Shown piece after piece: positions 45,901-57,909 of a DNA stretch of 64,000 bases. The notes under the pieces were generated by a model. The model did not search any database. It saw only the letters and a list, made by a program, of their open reading frames with translations, and was not told where the DNA came from. Every line of letters starts with the position of its first letter. Within the stretch, counting starts at the first letter, position 1. Origin of the DNA: Phocoena phocoena (lineage: Eukaryota > Chordata > Mammalia > Artiodactyla > Phocoenidae); contig NC_089220.1 of the NCBI RefSeq assembly GCF_963924675.1, positions 157,045,270-157,109,269 on the forward strand, in the 5' to 3' direction. A program made the position numbers and the translations under genes.

Positions 45901-46145
45901 GCTGTTCTAAGACTGATGAAACGTTTAAAAGATGGTTGTGTAATCAGTCAGTTATCTCTCAGTGTTACAGCTTATTCCACTCAGCAGTGTACAATCTCCA
46001 AAATAATTATTCTGCTGTAGTTAAAACATGGGAGCCGAATGCAGCCGCTGATAAAAACTGCATTCACCAAGTCCTTTTCCAAATTGGATGGTTCTATTTT
46101 GTTATCTTCTTAGAGGGAAAACATGGGTTGTGATGGTCAGACCTC
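42910..46145. other. Unannotated intron; candidate conserved block 45560-46130
   Basis: No supported gene. 43450-43640 is weakly MIR-like. 44640-45170 is GC-richer with chance frames. 45560-46130 is AT-rich and repeat-free, with E-box/homeobox-like cores (TCACCTGGTAACC, TTTAAATTGGAGTCAGC, AAATAATTATTC). Confidence 0.35.
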
Positions 46146-46149
46146 CTGG

Positions 46150-49030
46150 GAGCTTGAAAGCTTAGGGCAAGGCCTGGGAGACAGAACACTTAATCTATTG
46201 TCAGTGGCTTTTTCTACCTTTGACCTTTTATTTTCAGATAAACTTGATTAGACTAGACTTTCATTCACTCATCTGGACGTAGGTAGGCTCCTTGGAAATA
46301 AGGATACTGATTCTTAGAGTTTTCTTTTGTCCTAAAAGCAGTCAAAAGATATCTAAAGTCGGGAGGATTTGAAGAAAAAAAAAAAAAAAAAATTCCAGAC
46401 CGGTGTCCCCTTTTTAGCATTCTCCTTTCATCACCGTGTATTGAAGAAGACCTGAAAGGGAAAGGTTATTTGGTCAGCTTCAGACCTAGCATTTTCTGCA
46501 AAGCTCACCTGAAGGAAAAGCATCATAGATTTTTTTTTTCATAAGCTATGTGGTCTGTAGGGATAATAACTCTGTTTACAGAGACGTTTGCAAAAATCCA
46601 TGGACAACTTATTGATGTTTCGAGGAAGACTCAAAACTCAGAATAAAATCTTTTATGTAACTGCCTGCCTGTGAGATTACACAACCTGTCTTTGAACTGA
46701 AAGTAGAGTGTAAGTTTTTCAGTTCAGGAGAAAAAAGAATACAATGAATTAATTGTATTTGGGGCACTTCTCATCTCGTGGGCCAAGAACAGTTTCTCTG
46801 TTGGGTAAGGAGGGGTGCGTCATGGATAGGGGTTTGTAGAGGTGGGTGAGGTATCGTGTATGGTCGTATGGTTGTTGTTTTTTTTTTAAAGGTGAGAGAT
46901 TATCAAGGAAGAAATGTTAGTTTTCTTAGAACCCGAGAATATTGTCTCTCTGGCTCCAACCTCTTGAACTGGGGACAGTGAGAAGCCATTTGGTTAAGAA
47001 CACAGTGCAAGATGCTTCCTGTTTGCTTCTGTGATGATTTACTCTTCCTGATTCAGTTGCTCATCACCTCTTGGCTTCTTCTTTCCCTCTTGAGTATATA
47101 GTTAAATCACTCCCAAACAGACTCCTGTCCCTCCAGACAAACACTTCTTCTGTTGTTACTTGAACATGGGCCCCACATTGTGTTGCTACCCGGCTAGATG
47201 CGTCAGAAGTAGACGTCAGGCTTGCACGTAGCACAAGCCCGTGTATTACTGCACTGTCCAGAGTCTGCACTAGACAGATCGGGCCTGGAGAGGTGGATCG
47301 ATGGGTGTGGCTCCCCTCCAGTGTGAGTACGCCTTCTCTTGAAAAATATATTTAATTACGCAGAGTCTATTTCTAGTCACAGTTAAGTGCAGGCTCTCCA
47401 GACTCCACTCAGCTTGTCTGTTAGGAGGGGGAAAACGCCATCAATATTTCAAAAGCTGCTGACAGGCAAGAAGTTAGGCTTGACGGCTGGAAATTTAGAA
47501 TTTTTTTTTTTTTTTTAACTCTCCCTACCATCTCTGCATGGCTTCCCTAAAGCAGTACTGAGGAAGGCTTAACATAGAGCAAGGGGTATGATGAAGTCTG
47601 ATGAAATGAAACCAGTCAGAGTCTTCAGGCTCCAGATAACCTAGATGTGCCCTGATTGGATGGCCTGCATTTCCCACCTGGGAGCTTTCCAGCACAGTCA
47701 GCGCCCAGAGACACCCTGACATCCATGTCGCGAAACTGGGTCGTGGAAGGTGCATTCCAGAGAATATATTTTAGGGCAGATCTTCCAGGGACAGCTTTTG
47801 AGGGACCTTCCAGATTTCTAGTTCTGGTTGGAGACAGTGAATGATGTTCAAACGCACCCAGACTTTCCAGCTATTGCCTTGGCGGTCCTGTGAGAGGTTT
47901 GGGGGGTGGGTGGAGTAAATGAATTTGGGGCCACTCTAGAAGCTTTAGAAGTAGTTTGCAAGAACCCGTTAGCCTATATGATTTCCATGCTGCCTACAAA
48001 CTGTTCAGGAATCGTGTTTCCGTGTAGGTACCTCTCATGTCCAACCTCACCTTCACCTCCGTTCGAAGTACTAATTTTTCTTTGTCCCTCTATCACAATG
48101 CTAAAAAACTCAAAGCATCTTCTTAGCACAAAGATACTTAGTATTCTGTATACTTCTTTAGAGTCACATGAACTCTCAACCAACAGGGGTAAAGAAAAGA
48201 GGTGAATTTATTAAATTTTTAAAATACCTGTTCCCTAGATGTTCGTAGGCTACACCTTGATATCGCATATATTCGGTTTTCTGTGGGCATGTGCTTATTT
48301 TTGTGAATTTTTTTGGAGGGATTTAAAACAATTGCAGATCTACCTAGGCACCAAAAGGACTTGGAGACACCCATAACTCAACCCAGGAAAATGGTACAGG
48401 AGATGGCCTCCTTCCTCTGCCAACTTGGTCCAAACCCCTTGAGACCTCTCCAGGTCAGATTTCTGTACCCACCTGCACAGCAGGCCCTGCCTGGTCCCCA
48501 GACCCACTTGAGATGCTAATAGGTTGGAGAAGCAGTAGAGGGAAGGGGTGGGGGGGGGGAAATAAACCTGAACTGCTGAATCAGCGCTTTGAGAAGTGGT
48601 AACAAAAAGAAGAGAGAAGAGATTGAAAGAGGAGACAAAAAATTAACTTGTGTTCGTGGACTAAACCTCACCAACAAGCAGATGAAATTAGGAATCATTT
48701 AGCGATGTGGATTGAAATGTGTTAGACTCTCCTATCAAGATTACATCCTCCCGTGAATCTAGTCGATTTTGCCGAGTGGTTTGTTTAAAAAAAAAAAAAA
48801 AGTATTCTCACCACAAAGCCATGAAATCCGGTTTAAACGCATCACTCACTTTATCCACCTGATTTTTCTATAGCTGTCCACCAACTTCTAATTTTCTGAA
48901 ACCAAATTCTAAAGCACACTCACTTCGATCCTTCTGGTGTGTTTTTAGCACAGCTACTTTGGGCAGGACGCCAACAATGTGCTAAAGGTGTGGGTCGAAG
49001 AGCACTAATAACATTGTCCTTGTTTCAACT
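46150..49030. other. Unannotated intron with homopolymer tracts
   Basis: No gene. A-rich run at 46374-46391, T16 near 47501, G10 near 48550 and A15 near 48787. No element could be named next to these tracts. Confidence 0.35.
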
Positions 49031-49034
49031 GTAT

Positions 49035-49037
49035 TTA

Positions 49038-49084
<47 letters not shown>
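49035..49084 (+). repeat. (TA)n followed by a long poly(T)
   Basis: About eight TA units run directly into more than 30 T. It may be the tail of a reversed retroelement or simple-repeat growth; the sequence to the right was not assigned to L1 or SINE. Confidence 0.85.
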
Positions 49085-49087
<3 letters not shown>

Positions 49088-49510
49088 GTTTGACGTTGTA
49101 GTAATCAGGAGAGGCCCAACTCCTATAACAAATAGGCCTAAAAATGTATTAGGACTCCAAACACAGTAGTTTCCTCCTTGCTCATGTCAGGAATCCCTTC
49201 TGGGTGTTCTGGGTTGGTGGCCGCTTTCCTCCACGTGGCAATACAGGGAACCAGCCTTCTTCACCTTGTGGCTCGGCCTTCCCCTGGGTTTTTTGCTGCC
49301 GCTGCTGTTGTCGTTTGCCATGTGCATCCATCCAGAAGGAAAGGAAGGAAAATGTGGAAGACTTAGATCTGCTCTGTTAAAAGCCCTGGCGCTGAAGCAG
49401 CAAGTATCACTCCACTCACGTCCCCTTAGACTGTATGTGGTCACGTGGCAAGAAGCCAGCCCACGTGGCCTCACCCTGCCCTCTGCTGCATTCCTGGCCC
49501 CGTGGGAGGA
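49085..49510. other. Old interspersed-repeat-like segment, unassigned
   Basis: CAACTCCTATAACAAATAGGCC..., GTTCTGGGTTGGTGGCC..., CACTCACGTCC... and GTGGTCACGTGGC... have the look of a mammalian medium-reiteration repeat, but I cannot name it with confidence. Confidence 0.35.
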
Positions 49511-49534
49511 ATGGATTTAGGTGGGCAGCTGGTG

Positions 49535-49715
49535 GGCTTTGCCACAGGTGGTGTTTCCCAGGCTCCCCAGAGGATAAGAATCGTGGGGGACACTTAGATG
49601 ACCAGGCCTTGGCCCTGAAAATCCTGATCCCATGGGAGGACCCTGGGTTGGTTCCAAGGAATTTACAAACAAGCGACTATGATCTTCAGGCAAGTTTGAG
49701 AAACACTGTTTTAAG
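49535..49715 (+). mobile_element. MER5-like hAT DNA transposon relic
   Basis: GGTTCCAAGGAATTTACAAACAAGC..., TGATCTTCAGGC and the end CAAGTTTGAGAAACACTG fit the MER5 right end, whose terminal inverted repeat reads TTTGAGAACCACTG. Confidence 0.6.
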
Positions 49716-49719
49716 ATGT

Positions 49720-51330
49720 AATTGGATGTGGAAAGGTATTTTGTACATGTGTTGCAGTCTTAGGCTGGGAATGCCCTGTTGTAAGGAGACCCAACTCCTG
49801 CCACCCTCTAGTCTTTGGATTTAGCTACAGGCCTCGCCGTATAGACAAGATTATACAGTGACGCTCGCGTGTAATACTTATACACCTGTCCAAACCTGAA
49901 TTTTTCTTCGAATTAGCCGATTACGTCACTTAGTTGATCAAGTTCACCAGTCATTTTGACACATAGTTATTTTTATGGTTTATATCAGCTATTGGAATAT
50001 ATCCATTTATGACAGCTCTTTAACATATAGTTCACTGTCTAAGACTGACAAGGAAAGAACTCATCGGAGTTTTTTTCCCCCTCCTGTCACAATGTTGAAT
50101 CCTGTAGCAACCTACCATCATGGAAATTAAAAGCATAAATATATTTGGCGAATAGTGGTTGAATTATTTATCAGTGACCTAGGTCCAAAAATGAAGGCTG
50201 GAAGGCTGCCGCACCCAGCCTTCCACATGTTCCAGAAGGGTGACATGGGATGTGGGGAATTCCATCGGTGCTTTCCAGGGTGCATTTGAATCCTACACTG
50301 CCTTCTCCACGCTACCCAGCAGTGATGTGGACCACATCCCTTTCGACAAAGTGGATGTGCTCGGGAAATTGAAACCGACTTTAGGATTAGTCTAACACAG
50401 TTATTATATCCAGGAAGGGAGCTCTTCCTCTCACTAACGTAAAAAGTATTCCAGGACAGTACAGTCAATGAAAAGATATTTGCAGTGGCCACTATTTTAA
50501 TTGCTTGAGTTACTGATCTGCTCATGATAGAATGAAATTGACAGCTAACTACGAGACCCTTAGTGGTGGGAGAACATCTCTTGTAACTACAAAGCAGTGT
50601 TGTTATCATTTGTTATCTGCACAATTAGGGAGCGATAGAGGACAGCAGGGGCTTCACCCATACCAGTGATCTTTGTTGCCTAGAGCCTTTTAGCTCTTTG
50701 CAGAGTGTTTTACGACATGCCTTTCTTCCTGCCCCCACCTTAATCATCGTGTGTGTGTTTGTCTGAAATCCAGACGAGCAGTAGCCCTTCGGTTCAAAAG
50801 GGGCTAAAGACTTGGAAATCCATCTTCATCCAGTCATCAGAGGATGGAACGGGAACCCGCGGGGTATTATTTCCTTTCTCCTTTCTTCTAAAAGGTTTAA
50901 CAGAAGAATAAGCGTCACTGGCAAAGACTGAGGAAAACGAAAGTTCTCAGATCAAATACGACTTGAGCGTCTGTGCCAGGGTGAGGAAGGCTGATAGACG
51001 GCATGTTATTCTTGAGCGAAGCCCAATGGCTGCGGATCAGCCAGTGTATAGAGTTTTCCATAATCTTGAAAGCAAGGAGCTGTTTCACCTTTTCCCTCTG
51101 AAGTTTTCGAGGGAGAGAGTCTCTGGCGAAGAAGATGAGTCTTCTCTCTACCTGCTAACGAATGAGCAGTTAACTCTGCTGCTAAATACTAAACACGTCA
51201 AGTGCAGGGACCGTGTATTGTATTTTTCTTGTATCTGTCACCAGTTAATACTTAATTTCCTGAGAAATGGAAAGCCACGCTTGCTGTTCATCTGGGTTGA
51301 CATTTAGAGCAATGAGGAAGCACGGTGTTC
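49720..51330. other. Unannotated intron
   Basis: No supported gene. 51180-51250 (AAGTGCAGGGACCGTGTATTG...) is like the L2 3' end. Long chance frames occur at 50127-50609 (minus) and 50963-51307 (plus). Confidence 0.35.
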
Positions 51331-51339
51331 TTTTTTAAA

Positions 51340-51762
51340 AAAAAAACAAAAAAACTTTTTTTTAAAGTATAGTTGATTTACACTGTTGTGTTATTTTCAG
51401 ATGTACAGTAAAGTGATTCAGTTATACACACACACACACATTCTTTTTCAGATTCTTTTCCATTATAGGTTACTACAAGATATTGAATATAATTCCCTGT
51501 GCCATACAGTAGGTGCTTGCTGTTTATTATATATATAGTAGTGCGTATCTGTTAATCCCAAACTCCTGATTTATCCCTCCTCCCCCCACCCCCTTTCCCC
51601 TTTGGTAACTATAAGTTTGTGAGTCTATGCCTGTGAGTCTGTTTCCATTTTGTAAAATAAGTTCATTTGTATCATATTTTAGATTCCACATATACGTGAT
51701 ATATGACATTTGTCTTTCTCTGTCTGTCTTACTTCACTTGGTATGATCATCTCTAGGTCTTT
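51340..51762 (-). mobile_element. 5'-truncated L1 3' end, reversed
   Basis: AAAGTATAGTTGATTTACACTGTTG..., TTCTTTTTCAGATTCTTTTCCATTATAGG..., CCCTGTGCCATACAGTAGG... and TCACTTGGTATGATCATCTCTAGG are the L1 3' region reversed. A (CA)n tract lies at 51426-51440. It is the same subfamily region as at 57099. Confidence 0.9.
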
Positions 51763-51764
51763 GT

Positions 51765-51900
51765 CAAGAGTGAGATTGGGGTTCAGGCTTTGCAAATCCA
51801 AATACTTCCTCTCTGTGCCTTAGTTTCTTCTGCTGGAAATAGGGACTTACCCTAGATGATTACTAAGGCCCCTTTCCGTTCCGCTCTCCAGTCCAAGATG
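51765..51900 (+). mobile_element. MIR relic
   Basis: GGTTCAGGCTTTGC..., CTCTCTGTGCCTTAGTTTCTTC and TAGATGATTACTAAGGCCCCTTTCC follow MIR in sense. Confidence 0.6.
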
Positions 51901-51966
51901 TAAATTGGGTCACAGTCACATCTGGACCAGCCCTTGTCGAAATTACAGTGCAAATGAAGTTTTTTG

Positions 51967-52278
51967 TTTGTTTGGTTTTGGATTTTTATTTATTTATCTA
52001 TTTATTTTTGTCTGTGTTGGGTCTTTGCAGTGCGAGGGCTTCTCATTGCGGTGGCTTCTCTTGTTGTGGAGCACGGGCTCTAGGCACGCAGGCTTCAGTA
52101 GTTGTGGCACCTGGGCTCAGTAGTTGTGGCTCGGGGGCTCTAGAGCACAGGCTCAGTAGCTGCGGCGCACAGACTTAGTTGCTCCGCGGCATGTGGGATC
52201 TTCCCCGGACCAGGGTTTGAACCCGTGTCCCCTGTATCGGCAGGTGGATTCCTAACCACTGCGCCACCAGGGAAGCCC
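51967..52278 (-). mobile_element. CHR-family SINE, long form, reversed
   Basis: (TTTA)n tail text, GTCTGTGTTGGGTCTTTGC, the repeated CAGTAGTTGTGGC body and the head GCCACCAGGGAAGCCC. Flanks ATGAAGTTTTTT and GTGAAGTTTCTT are a decayed target duplication. Confidence 0.93.
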
Positions 52279-52279
52279 A

Positions 52280-53990
52280 TGAGTGAAGTTTCTTTTTCCC
52301 CAGCCACCAGAGTTTTTCCATGGCACTACCTCATGCCCCGACCGTGACATTCTCACTGTGTATACTCTTATCAAAGCCTGTAGTCAGAGATTGATTTATA
52401 CTCTAGTATAAATCACTGGAAAATAGATCATAGTGTTGTTTTTCCCAAGGAATTTTTGTTTTAATATAAATCTGAGCTTCAGGCCATAAGGATGAAGCCC
52501 AAAGGAGGAGAGTCAGGACTTGGAGGGATCTCAGTGGAGAAGGGGCACGTAGGGTTTACCTGCGACAGCCCCGGTTTTCATCTGTTGTCCCAGAATAATG
52601 ACTAATATTCCCCCTCCCACTCTCCAAATTCTGGATCACTCTAGATATAGAAGAAACCTTTACAGTACCCCCAAAATGATATCAGACAATAGAAGGAAGA
52701 AAACAAGCTGACCGTTCCTTCGTGTTTTCCGTGTGCCCAGTTCTGAGCTTGGTACTGTGTGTACATTAACTTACTAAACGGATCGGTCAAAATCTATTTC
52801 ACCTAACCATCAAACCACAGCTACCTCAGGTCAGAAATTGACTGGCTCTACCAGGATCATTTCTCAGAAAATGGATTCAAGAGTATTGTACGGACCGTCT
52901 TCATCACCAGTAGCCCAAATCAGAAAGACTCATGACACACGAAGTCTAGAAGAAAACCATATTGCTGTGAGGCGAGCATATGGGAAAAGGCCCTGAGGAC
53001 AGTCAATCCATAAGTATTTCAAAAGCACCTACAAGCCCAGCTTCATGTTGTGCCTTGTGAAGGGGACCAAGGAACCTTCAGAAGTGGCTCCCTGCCTTCA
53101 AAGGTGGTCCTTAGGTGGCATGATAATGAAGTAACAACTGAACCACTATAGCAGGTTCACTGTAGGGGACAGCAGTTCATCATCAGGCAGTGATTTTTTT
53201 TTTTTTCTTGTGTCTTATCATTGTGTGATGGCAACTCTCAAAATGAAATCCAGCTGCTGGGAACCCCTTTGTTCAGGGGATGCCTGAATCTGTCCACAGC
53301 CTTCCTCCCCACATGTCCCTTCCTCTCCTCTCCTGATCCTGACATTTAGAACTCCACCTCTTCATGCAGAGCCCAGGATCAGTGCTCTTTTTTCTTTTCC
53401 CCCTCCCCGGTTGCTGTAAAATACAGGAAAACGACAGGTCCGTGGTTAAAGTTTTATAGTAATGAAACCCAGGTATGCTCATTAGACAGCCACAGGGTGT
53501 ATTTCAAATAACTCACTGTTTTAGGGAATTTTGGCCTCTTGGGGGAGTACCATCAAGTGTACAGTTGGGGGTAATTCTGTTGTACTCTGAAAAGGAAAGT
53601 CTGCAAAACGATTCCATTAAAATGGATTGACTGTTCAGAGGCCATGTAAATGGGTGTCCAGGGTCCTCAAGGGCCATGCAAATGGGCGAACTTGGCCAGT
53701 TCCAAGTAATTACTTCAGAAAGCAAGACAACAAAATCAATTCCAAACCCTGTTACCGGGTGTATGGTCATCACTTACAAGAGGCTCGCTTGCCTCCCTTC
53801 CATCCAGAGGCCAGCAGGGAGCAGCGTGAAGTTGTGGCTGGCATGTGAATGCTGCCCTTCTGTGCCTCGGGGGCTTTTTTTGTGTGAAATCATCAGGATA
53901 ATGCTGACCGGCTCTCGCCTGCCTTGTAGGGAACCTGCACAGGGTCTGTGTGGGCCAGGGGCTTTATGGAGGAACGTAACAGATTTACGG
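52280..53990. other. Unannotated intron
   Basis: No gene or clear repeat over 1.7 kb. T11 near 53196. The frames near 53513-54010 are unrecognised. Confidence 0.35.
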
Positions 53991-53994
53991 TGGG

Positions 53995-54205
53995 CAATAA
54001 CCTCTAACATTTATTAAGCACGTCAGCGTATATGCCAGGATTTGTGGTCTATATACATTTTCATAAATTACCTTGTTTAATAACCCTGGGATAGAGCTGC
54101 TGTTACCCCATTTTAAAAGTAAGGAAAAGCAGCTTAGAGAGTTTCAGAAATGTGTCCGACACCCAGTCCGTCTGAAGTGCTAAAGGACGACTGCTTTACT
54201 CAGCA
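53995..54205 (-). mobile_element. MIR relic, reversed
   Basis: AACATTTATTAAGCACGTCAGCG, AATTACCTTGTTTAATAACCCTGGG and AAGTAAGGAAAAGCAGCTTAGAG follow MIR in reverse. Confidence 0.75.
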
Positions 54206-54209
54206 GAGC

Positions 54210-57080
54210 TCTATGAACAGAGCAGGGAGGAAATATCCAGGGCCACTTTGAAACCTGTCATAGTCTCTGCCCTGAGAACTCTGGGACCAAGGATGCTTGC
54301 CTTTTATCACTAGAACATCAATTTATACTTGGCTACAAAAGTGCATTTCTTATATGATTTCTGCTGTTCCGGGCAATTTGTAAAAATATCTCCCTCCCCG
54401 ATCTACATGCACATGAAAGATGCCTTAGTTTTCATGGGAGTGGACGAGGCAGTTATAATGCCCATAAATATCAGCTCTCTGGAGCCATCTGCTACAGGAA
54501 AAGTCTAAAATAAGGGCAGATCTTTACTTGAGCCAACATACAGTTTCTATAGCCAGTGAGTTTGTCTCCATTTCATTTTGACCCGTACAGGTCGGAATGA
54601 GGAAGTAGATATGACTTTCCTCACCCCCATAACAGGAAAAAAAAATACCTTGGCTCTAGTCTGGATTGAAAGCCTCTTACAAAAGAGTCCAGCCCCACCT
54701 AGAACGGGCCCATAAGAAGTTGGAATACCACTGATACCACTGGTAGGTGCTGAGCTGTATTTTATTCAAGCCGACATAAGGGGTCTGAATGTGTAGACTT
54801 GGCAAATAGAAGTTGCCCGACCATCAAACAGGACAGTGAAGTTGAGACTTCACAGAGTGGTCTGGCCAGGAAGCATCTCATGGCCCAGTGTGCTGAATTG
54901 AGAATCACAGGAAGATGACTCTCATTGCCACCAGGCTCCTAATTATAGCGCCATCCTGTCCCCAGGAGAACGCATACTACACAATAACCTTATATTAGAA
55001 ACTTCTTTTTAATGAGGTCCCTCGGTGCCTTTGAAACGAAATCCTTTTTAATTGGAACTGTCTTCTACCACATTTAACCCTGGGACACCTTCCTTAATCT
55101 ATGTCAAGGTATCTTGATTAACTCAGCCTGAGGCCTTGCTCAATCCTCTGGACCCTTGGAGAAGAAGCCTTGGCTGCCGTGCCCCCTAGAACCCTCTCTG
55201 CCACCAAGACTCGTGGGGGACTGACCAGCCCAGGTATTGGGGCCAGACACACTGACTTGAGGGAGACCACCCAGTATGGCCTTCTTGTTGGCTTGTCATG
55301 TTCAACCTATTTTCTTCTTACCTTGAAAGAAAAAATATAGCCCTCCCTCCTACTCTAGAATTAATATTTTAAAAATACAAGTTAATCAAATCCACAGTTT
55401 GCTTATTCCCTTGCATTTCTTAACAAAGGAGACTGCTTGCCCTCTACATTCTGTCGCCATGACTCCTTGGCAAACACGCACGGCCCCGTAAACTCACCTT
55501 CCAATGCTTAGAGCAGAGTGGGAGCCTTTAAGAAACAGCCAAGTGCAGTGATTGTCTCATCAGGGGCGAGGGGTGACTTTAAAATTCTTCAGATACTTTT
55601 ACAGCTATTACACTGAAATGGTTTAACCTAAGTGGCTTATTTCAGAGGCCCAGGGAAAGGGGAAAAAGCAGATCCCAGCAGTTTTGCCCGTGATATCTTT
55701 TTGATCTGTGTCCTGCAGTTGCTGGGATTTACATAATAATTGGTGAGGAAGTATTGCAGTACACACAGATCCATGCACATCCCTCCTGGTTGCTTTCCCG
55801 AAAGGCTTAAAAATGCGGTAGATTTAATCTAGGTCAAAAAAAGAAAGAAACTCCGTTTGCCTGGCAGAGGATTTGGAGAGCGTGCCTCACTTCACGGGGC
55901 CATGGGAGTATCAGGAGATGGTTCCTTCAAGAAAAGTCACCAGGGCAGACTGTGATCTTGTGGCCGATTAACCGACTGTGGTCCCAGCATGTCAGGTGCA
56001 GAGTCTCAGGAAAGGGTGCGGGGTTGCACGGAGCCCCGTGAGATCAGCGCTCTCTCCCTGGTTGAAAAGTTGGCACTGATTTACTGCCTAGGGGTCCTCC
56101 TGCTGGGGACATGAGTCGGGGTTCTTGGACGAGCGTAGGATCTGCGCCCCAGGCAACCAGAAGTCATAAGCACAGCTCCTGCTTTGTCAGTGAAATTCCC
56201 TGGGGATTCCCTTGGGATTGCAGTTGGTGGGCCAAGCAGTGGTGTCCACATAATTCAGGTACTGAAAGCAGAATGACGGCTCCGTCTGCTTCCTAGGTAA
56301 TGGCCAGATGGTATTACTTTTTACATCAGGGTGCCCATTATATGAAACTCTGTAAAAATAAGCTAATTGGATATGGTTTCATTAAAAGTTGATTTCTACA
56401 GGATGTGGCATCTGTATTGGGTCGCTGTTATTCTCGCTCTGGAAGTCCCACTTTTACATAGAGAGGGAAAAAAGTGCTTTGTCTTAGAGAAGACTGTTAG
56501 CAGTTTAAAACAGGAGAGGTTTGGGGTGTAAAGAGACATTTTCAGTGACATGAGAGGAGGTTGAAGCAGCCTTGAGGATCCTTCAGAGGAAAGCAGAACC
56601 TATCAGGGGTGGTTCATGGCAAACTCTCTTATGATAGGCATTAACTTTGAAGGTGGCTGTGAACCATTAGATGTGGATGGTTTTGCCTTTGCTCTGAGCT
56701 ACTTGTGTGATTGTGGGCTTTTGGCTAACATGCTATGAGAGGGGGATGGAGAGTTGGGTGACTCGAGTTAATTAATTGTAAAATTCTTTGATTCTATGGA
56801 ATAGGCATAGAAGCCAAGAGAAAGATGACACGTTAACTTCCTCTAACTTTATTTTTCTTACTTTTGAGTTTAAAGCAAAAAAAAAAAAGGATGCAAAACA
56901 AAACCCTTTCATCTTCTTGCAGGTTCTTACCATTTAAGGAATTTCTGCTTCGCTGCTTTCTAAAATTCTTTTCCTTGATATCTCAGTTGATATCATTACA
57001 ACCACCTTGGAGCAGCATCCAAGTTCAGAGGGGCGACGATAAGGAAATCATACTAGGGAATACATAAATGTGTTTAGCAG
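54210..57080. other. Unannotated intron
   Basis: About 2.9 kb without a gene or clear repeat, the longest run of apparently unique DNA in this part of the intron. 55000-55080 and 55340-55420 are AT-rich. Confidence 0.35.
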
Positions 57081-57098
57081 CCGGGGGACTGAATTTTA

Positions 57099-57895
57099 TT
57101 ATTTTTTTTATTGAAGTATAGTTGATTTACAGCATTGTATTAGTTTCAGGTATACAGCAAAGTGATTCAGATAGACAGAAAGATAGATAGGTAGATAGAT
57201 AGTGGTGGATGGATGGGATGGATAGATAGACAGAGTTCATAGGCAGATAGATAGATTGATTCTTTTTCAGATTCTTTTCCCTTAGGGGTTATTACAAGAT
57301 ATTGAATAGAGTTCCCTGTGCTATACAGTAGGTCCTTGTTGTTTATCTATGTTATATATAGTAGTGTATATATGTTAGTCCCATACTCCTAATTTATATC
57401 TCCCCACACCTTTCTCCTCTGGTAACCATCAGTTTGTTTTCTATGTCTGTGAATCTGTGTCTGTTTTGTAAATAAATTCACTTCTATTATTTTGTAGATT
57501 TCACATATAAATGGTATCATGTAATATTTGTCTTTCTCTGTCTGACTTCACCCAGTATGGTAATCTCTAGGTCCATCCATGTTGCTTCAAGTGGCAAAAT
57601 TTCATTCTTTCTTATGGCTGAATAGTATTCCATTGTGTGTATATGTACCACATCTTCTTTATCCTTTCATCTTTGATGGACACTTAGGTTGCTTCCATGT
57701 CTTGGCTATTGTAACCAGTGCTGCTATGAACATTGGGGTGCGTGTATCTTTTCAAAGTAGAGTTTCCATCTATTCCAGATGTATGCCCAGGATCATATGG
57801 TAGCTCTAACCTTAGTTTTCTAAGGAACCTCCATACTGTTTTCCATAGTGGCTGCACCGATTTACATTCCCACCAACAGTGTAGGAGGGTTCCAA
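57099..57895 (-). mobile_element. 5'-truncated L1 insertion, reversed, with ORF2 C-terminus
   Basis: A 797-bp L1 3' portion. On the minus strand it encodes [16 protein letters not shown]...[18 protein letters not shown], the C-terminal region of L1 ORF2, then 3'UTR and an A-rich tail. A perfect 14-bp target duplication GGGACTGAATTTTA lies at 57085-57098 and 57896-57909. It carries stops and is not intact. Confidence 0.95.
57170..57260 (+). repeat. Imperfect GATA/GGAT microsatellite inside the L1
   Basis: AGATAGATAG, GGTAGATAGATAG, GGATGGATGGGATGGATAGATAG and CAGATAGATAGATTG occupy the place where the sister L1 at 51340 has a (CA)n tract. Confidence 0.85.
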
Positions 57896-57909
57896 GGGAC
57901 TGAATTTTA

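Noticed and set aside
50127..50609. 160-codon minus-strand frame
   Set aside because: No recognisable domain, ordinary intronic composition, no splice context, and on the strand opposite to CELF2. Most likely chance.
50963..51307. 114-codon plus-strand frame starting MSVCARVRK
   Set aside because: It looked protein-like, but its end overlaps an L2-like stretch (GCAGGGACCGTGTATTG) and no homologue was recognised.
57170..57260. GATA array as a separate satellite locus or CRISPR-like array
   Set aside because: It lies wholly inside the L1 insertion, is imperfect and has no spacer structure. It is a microsatellite.
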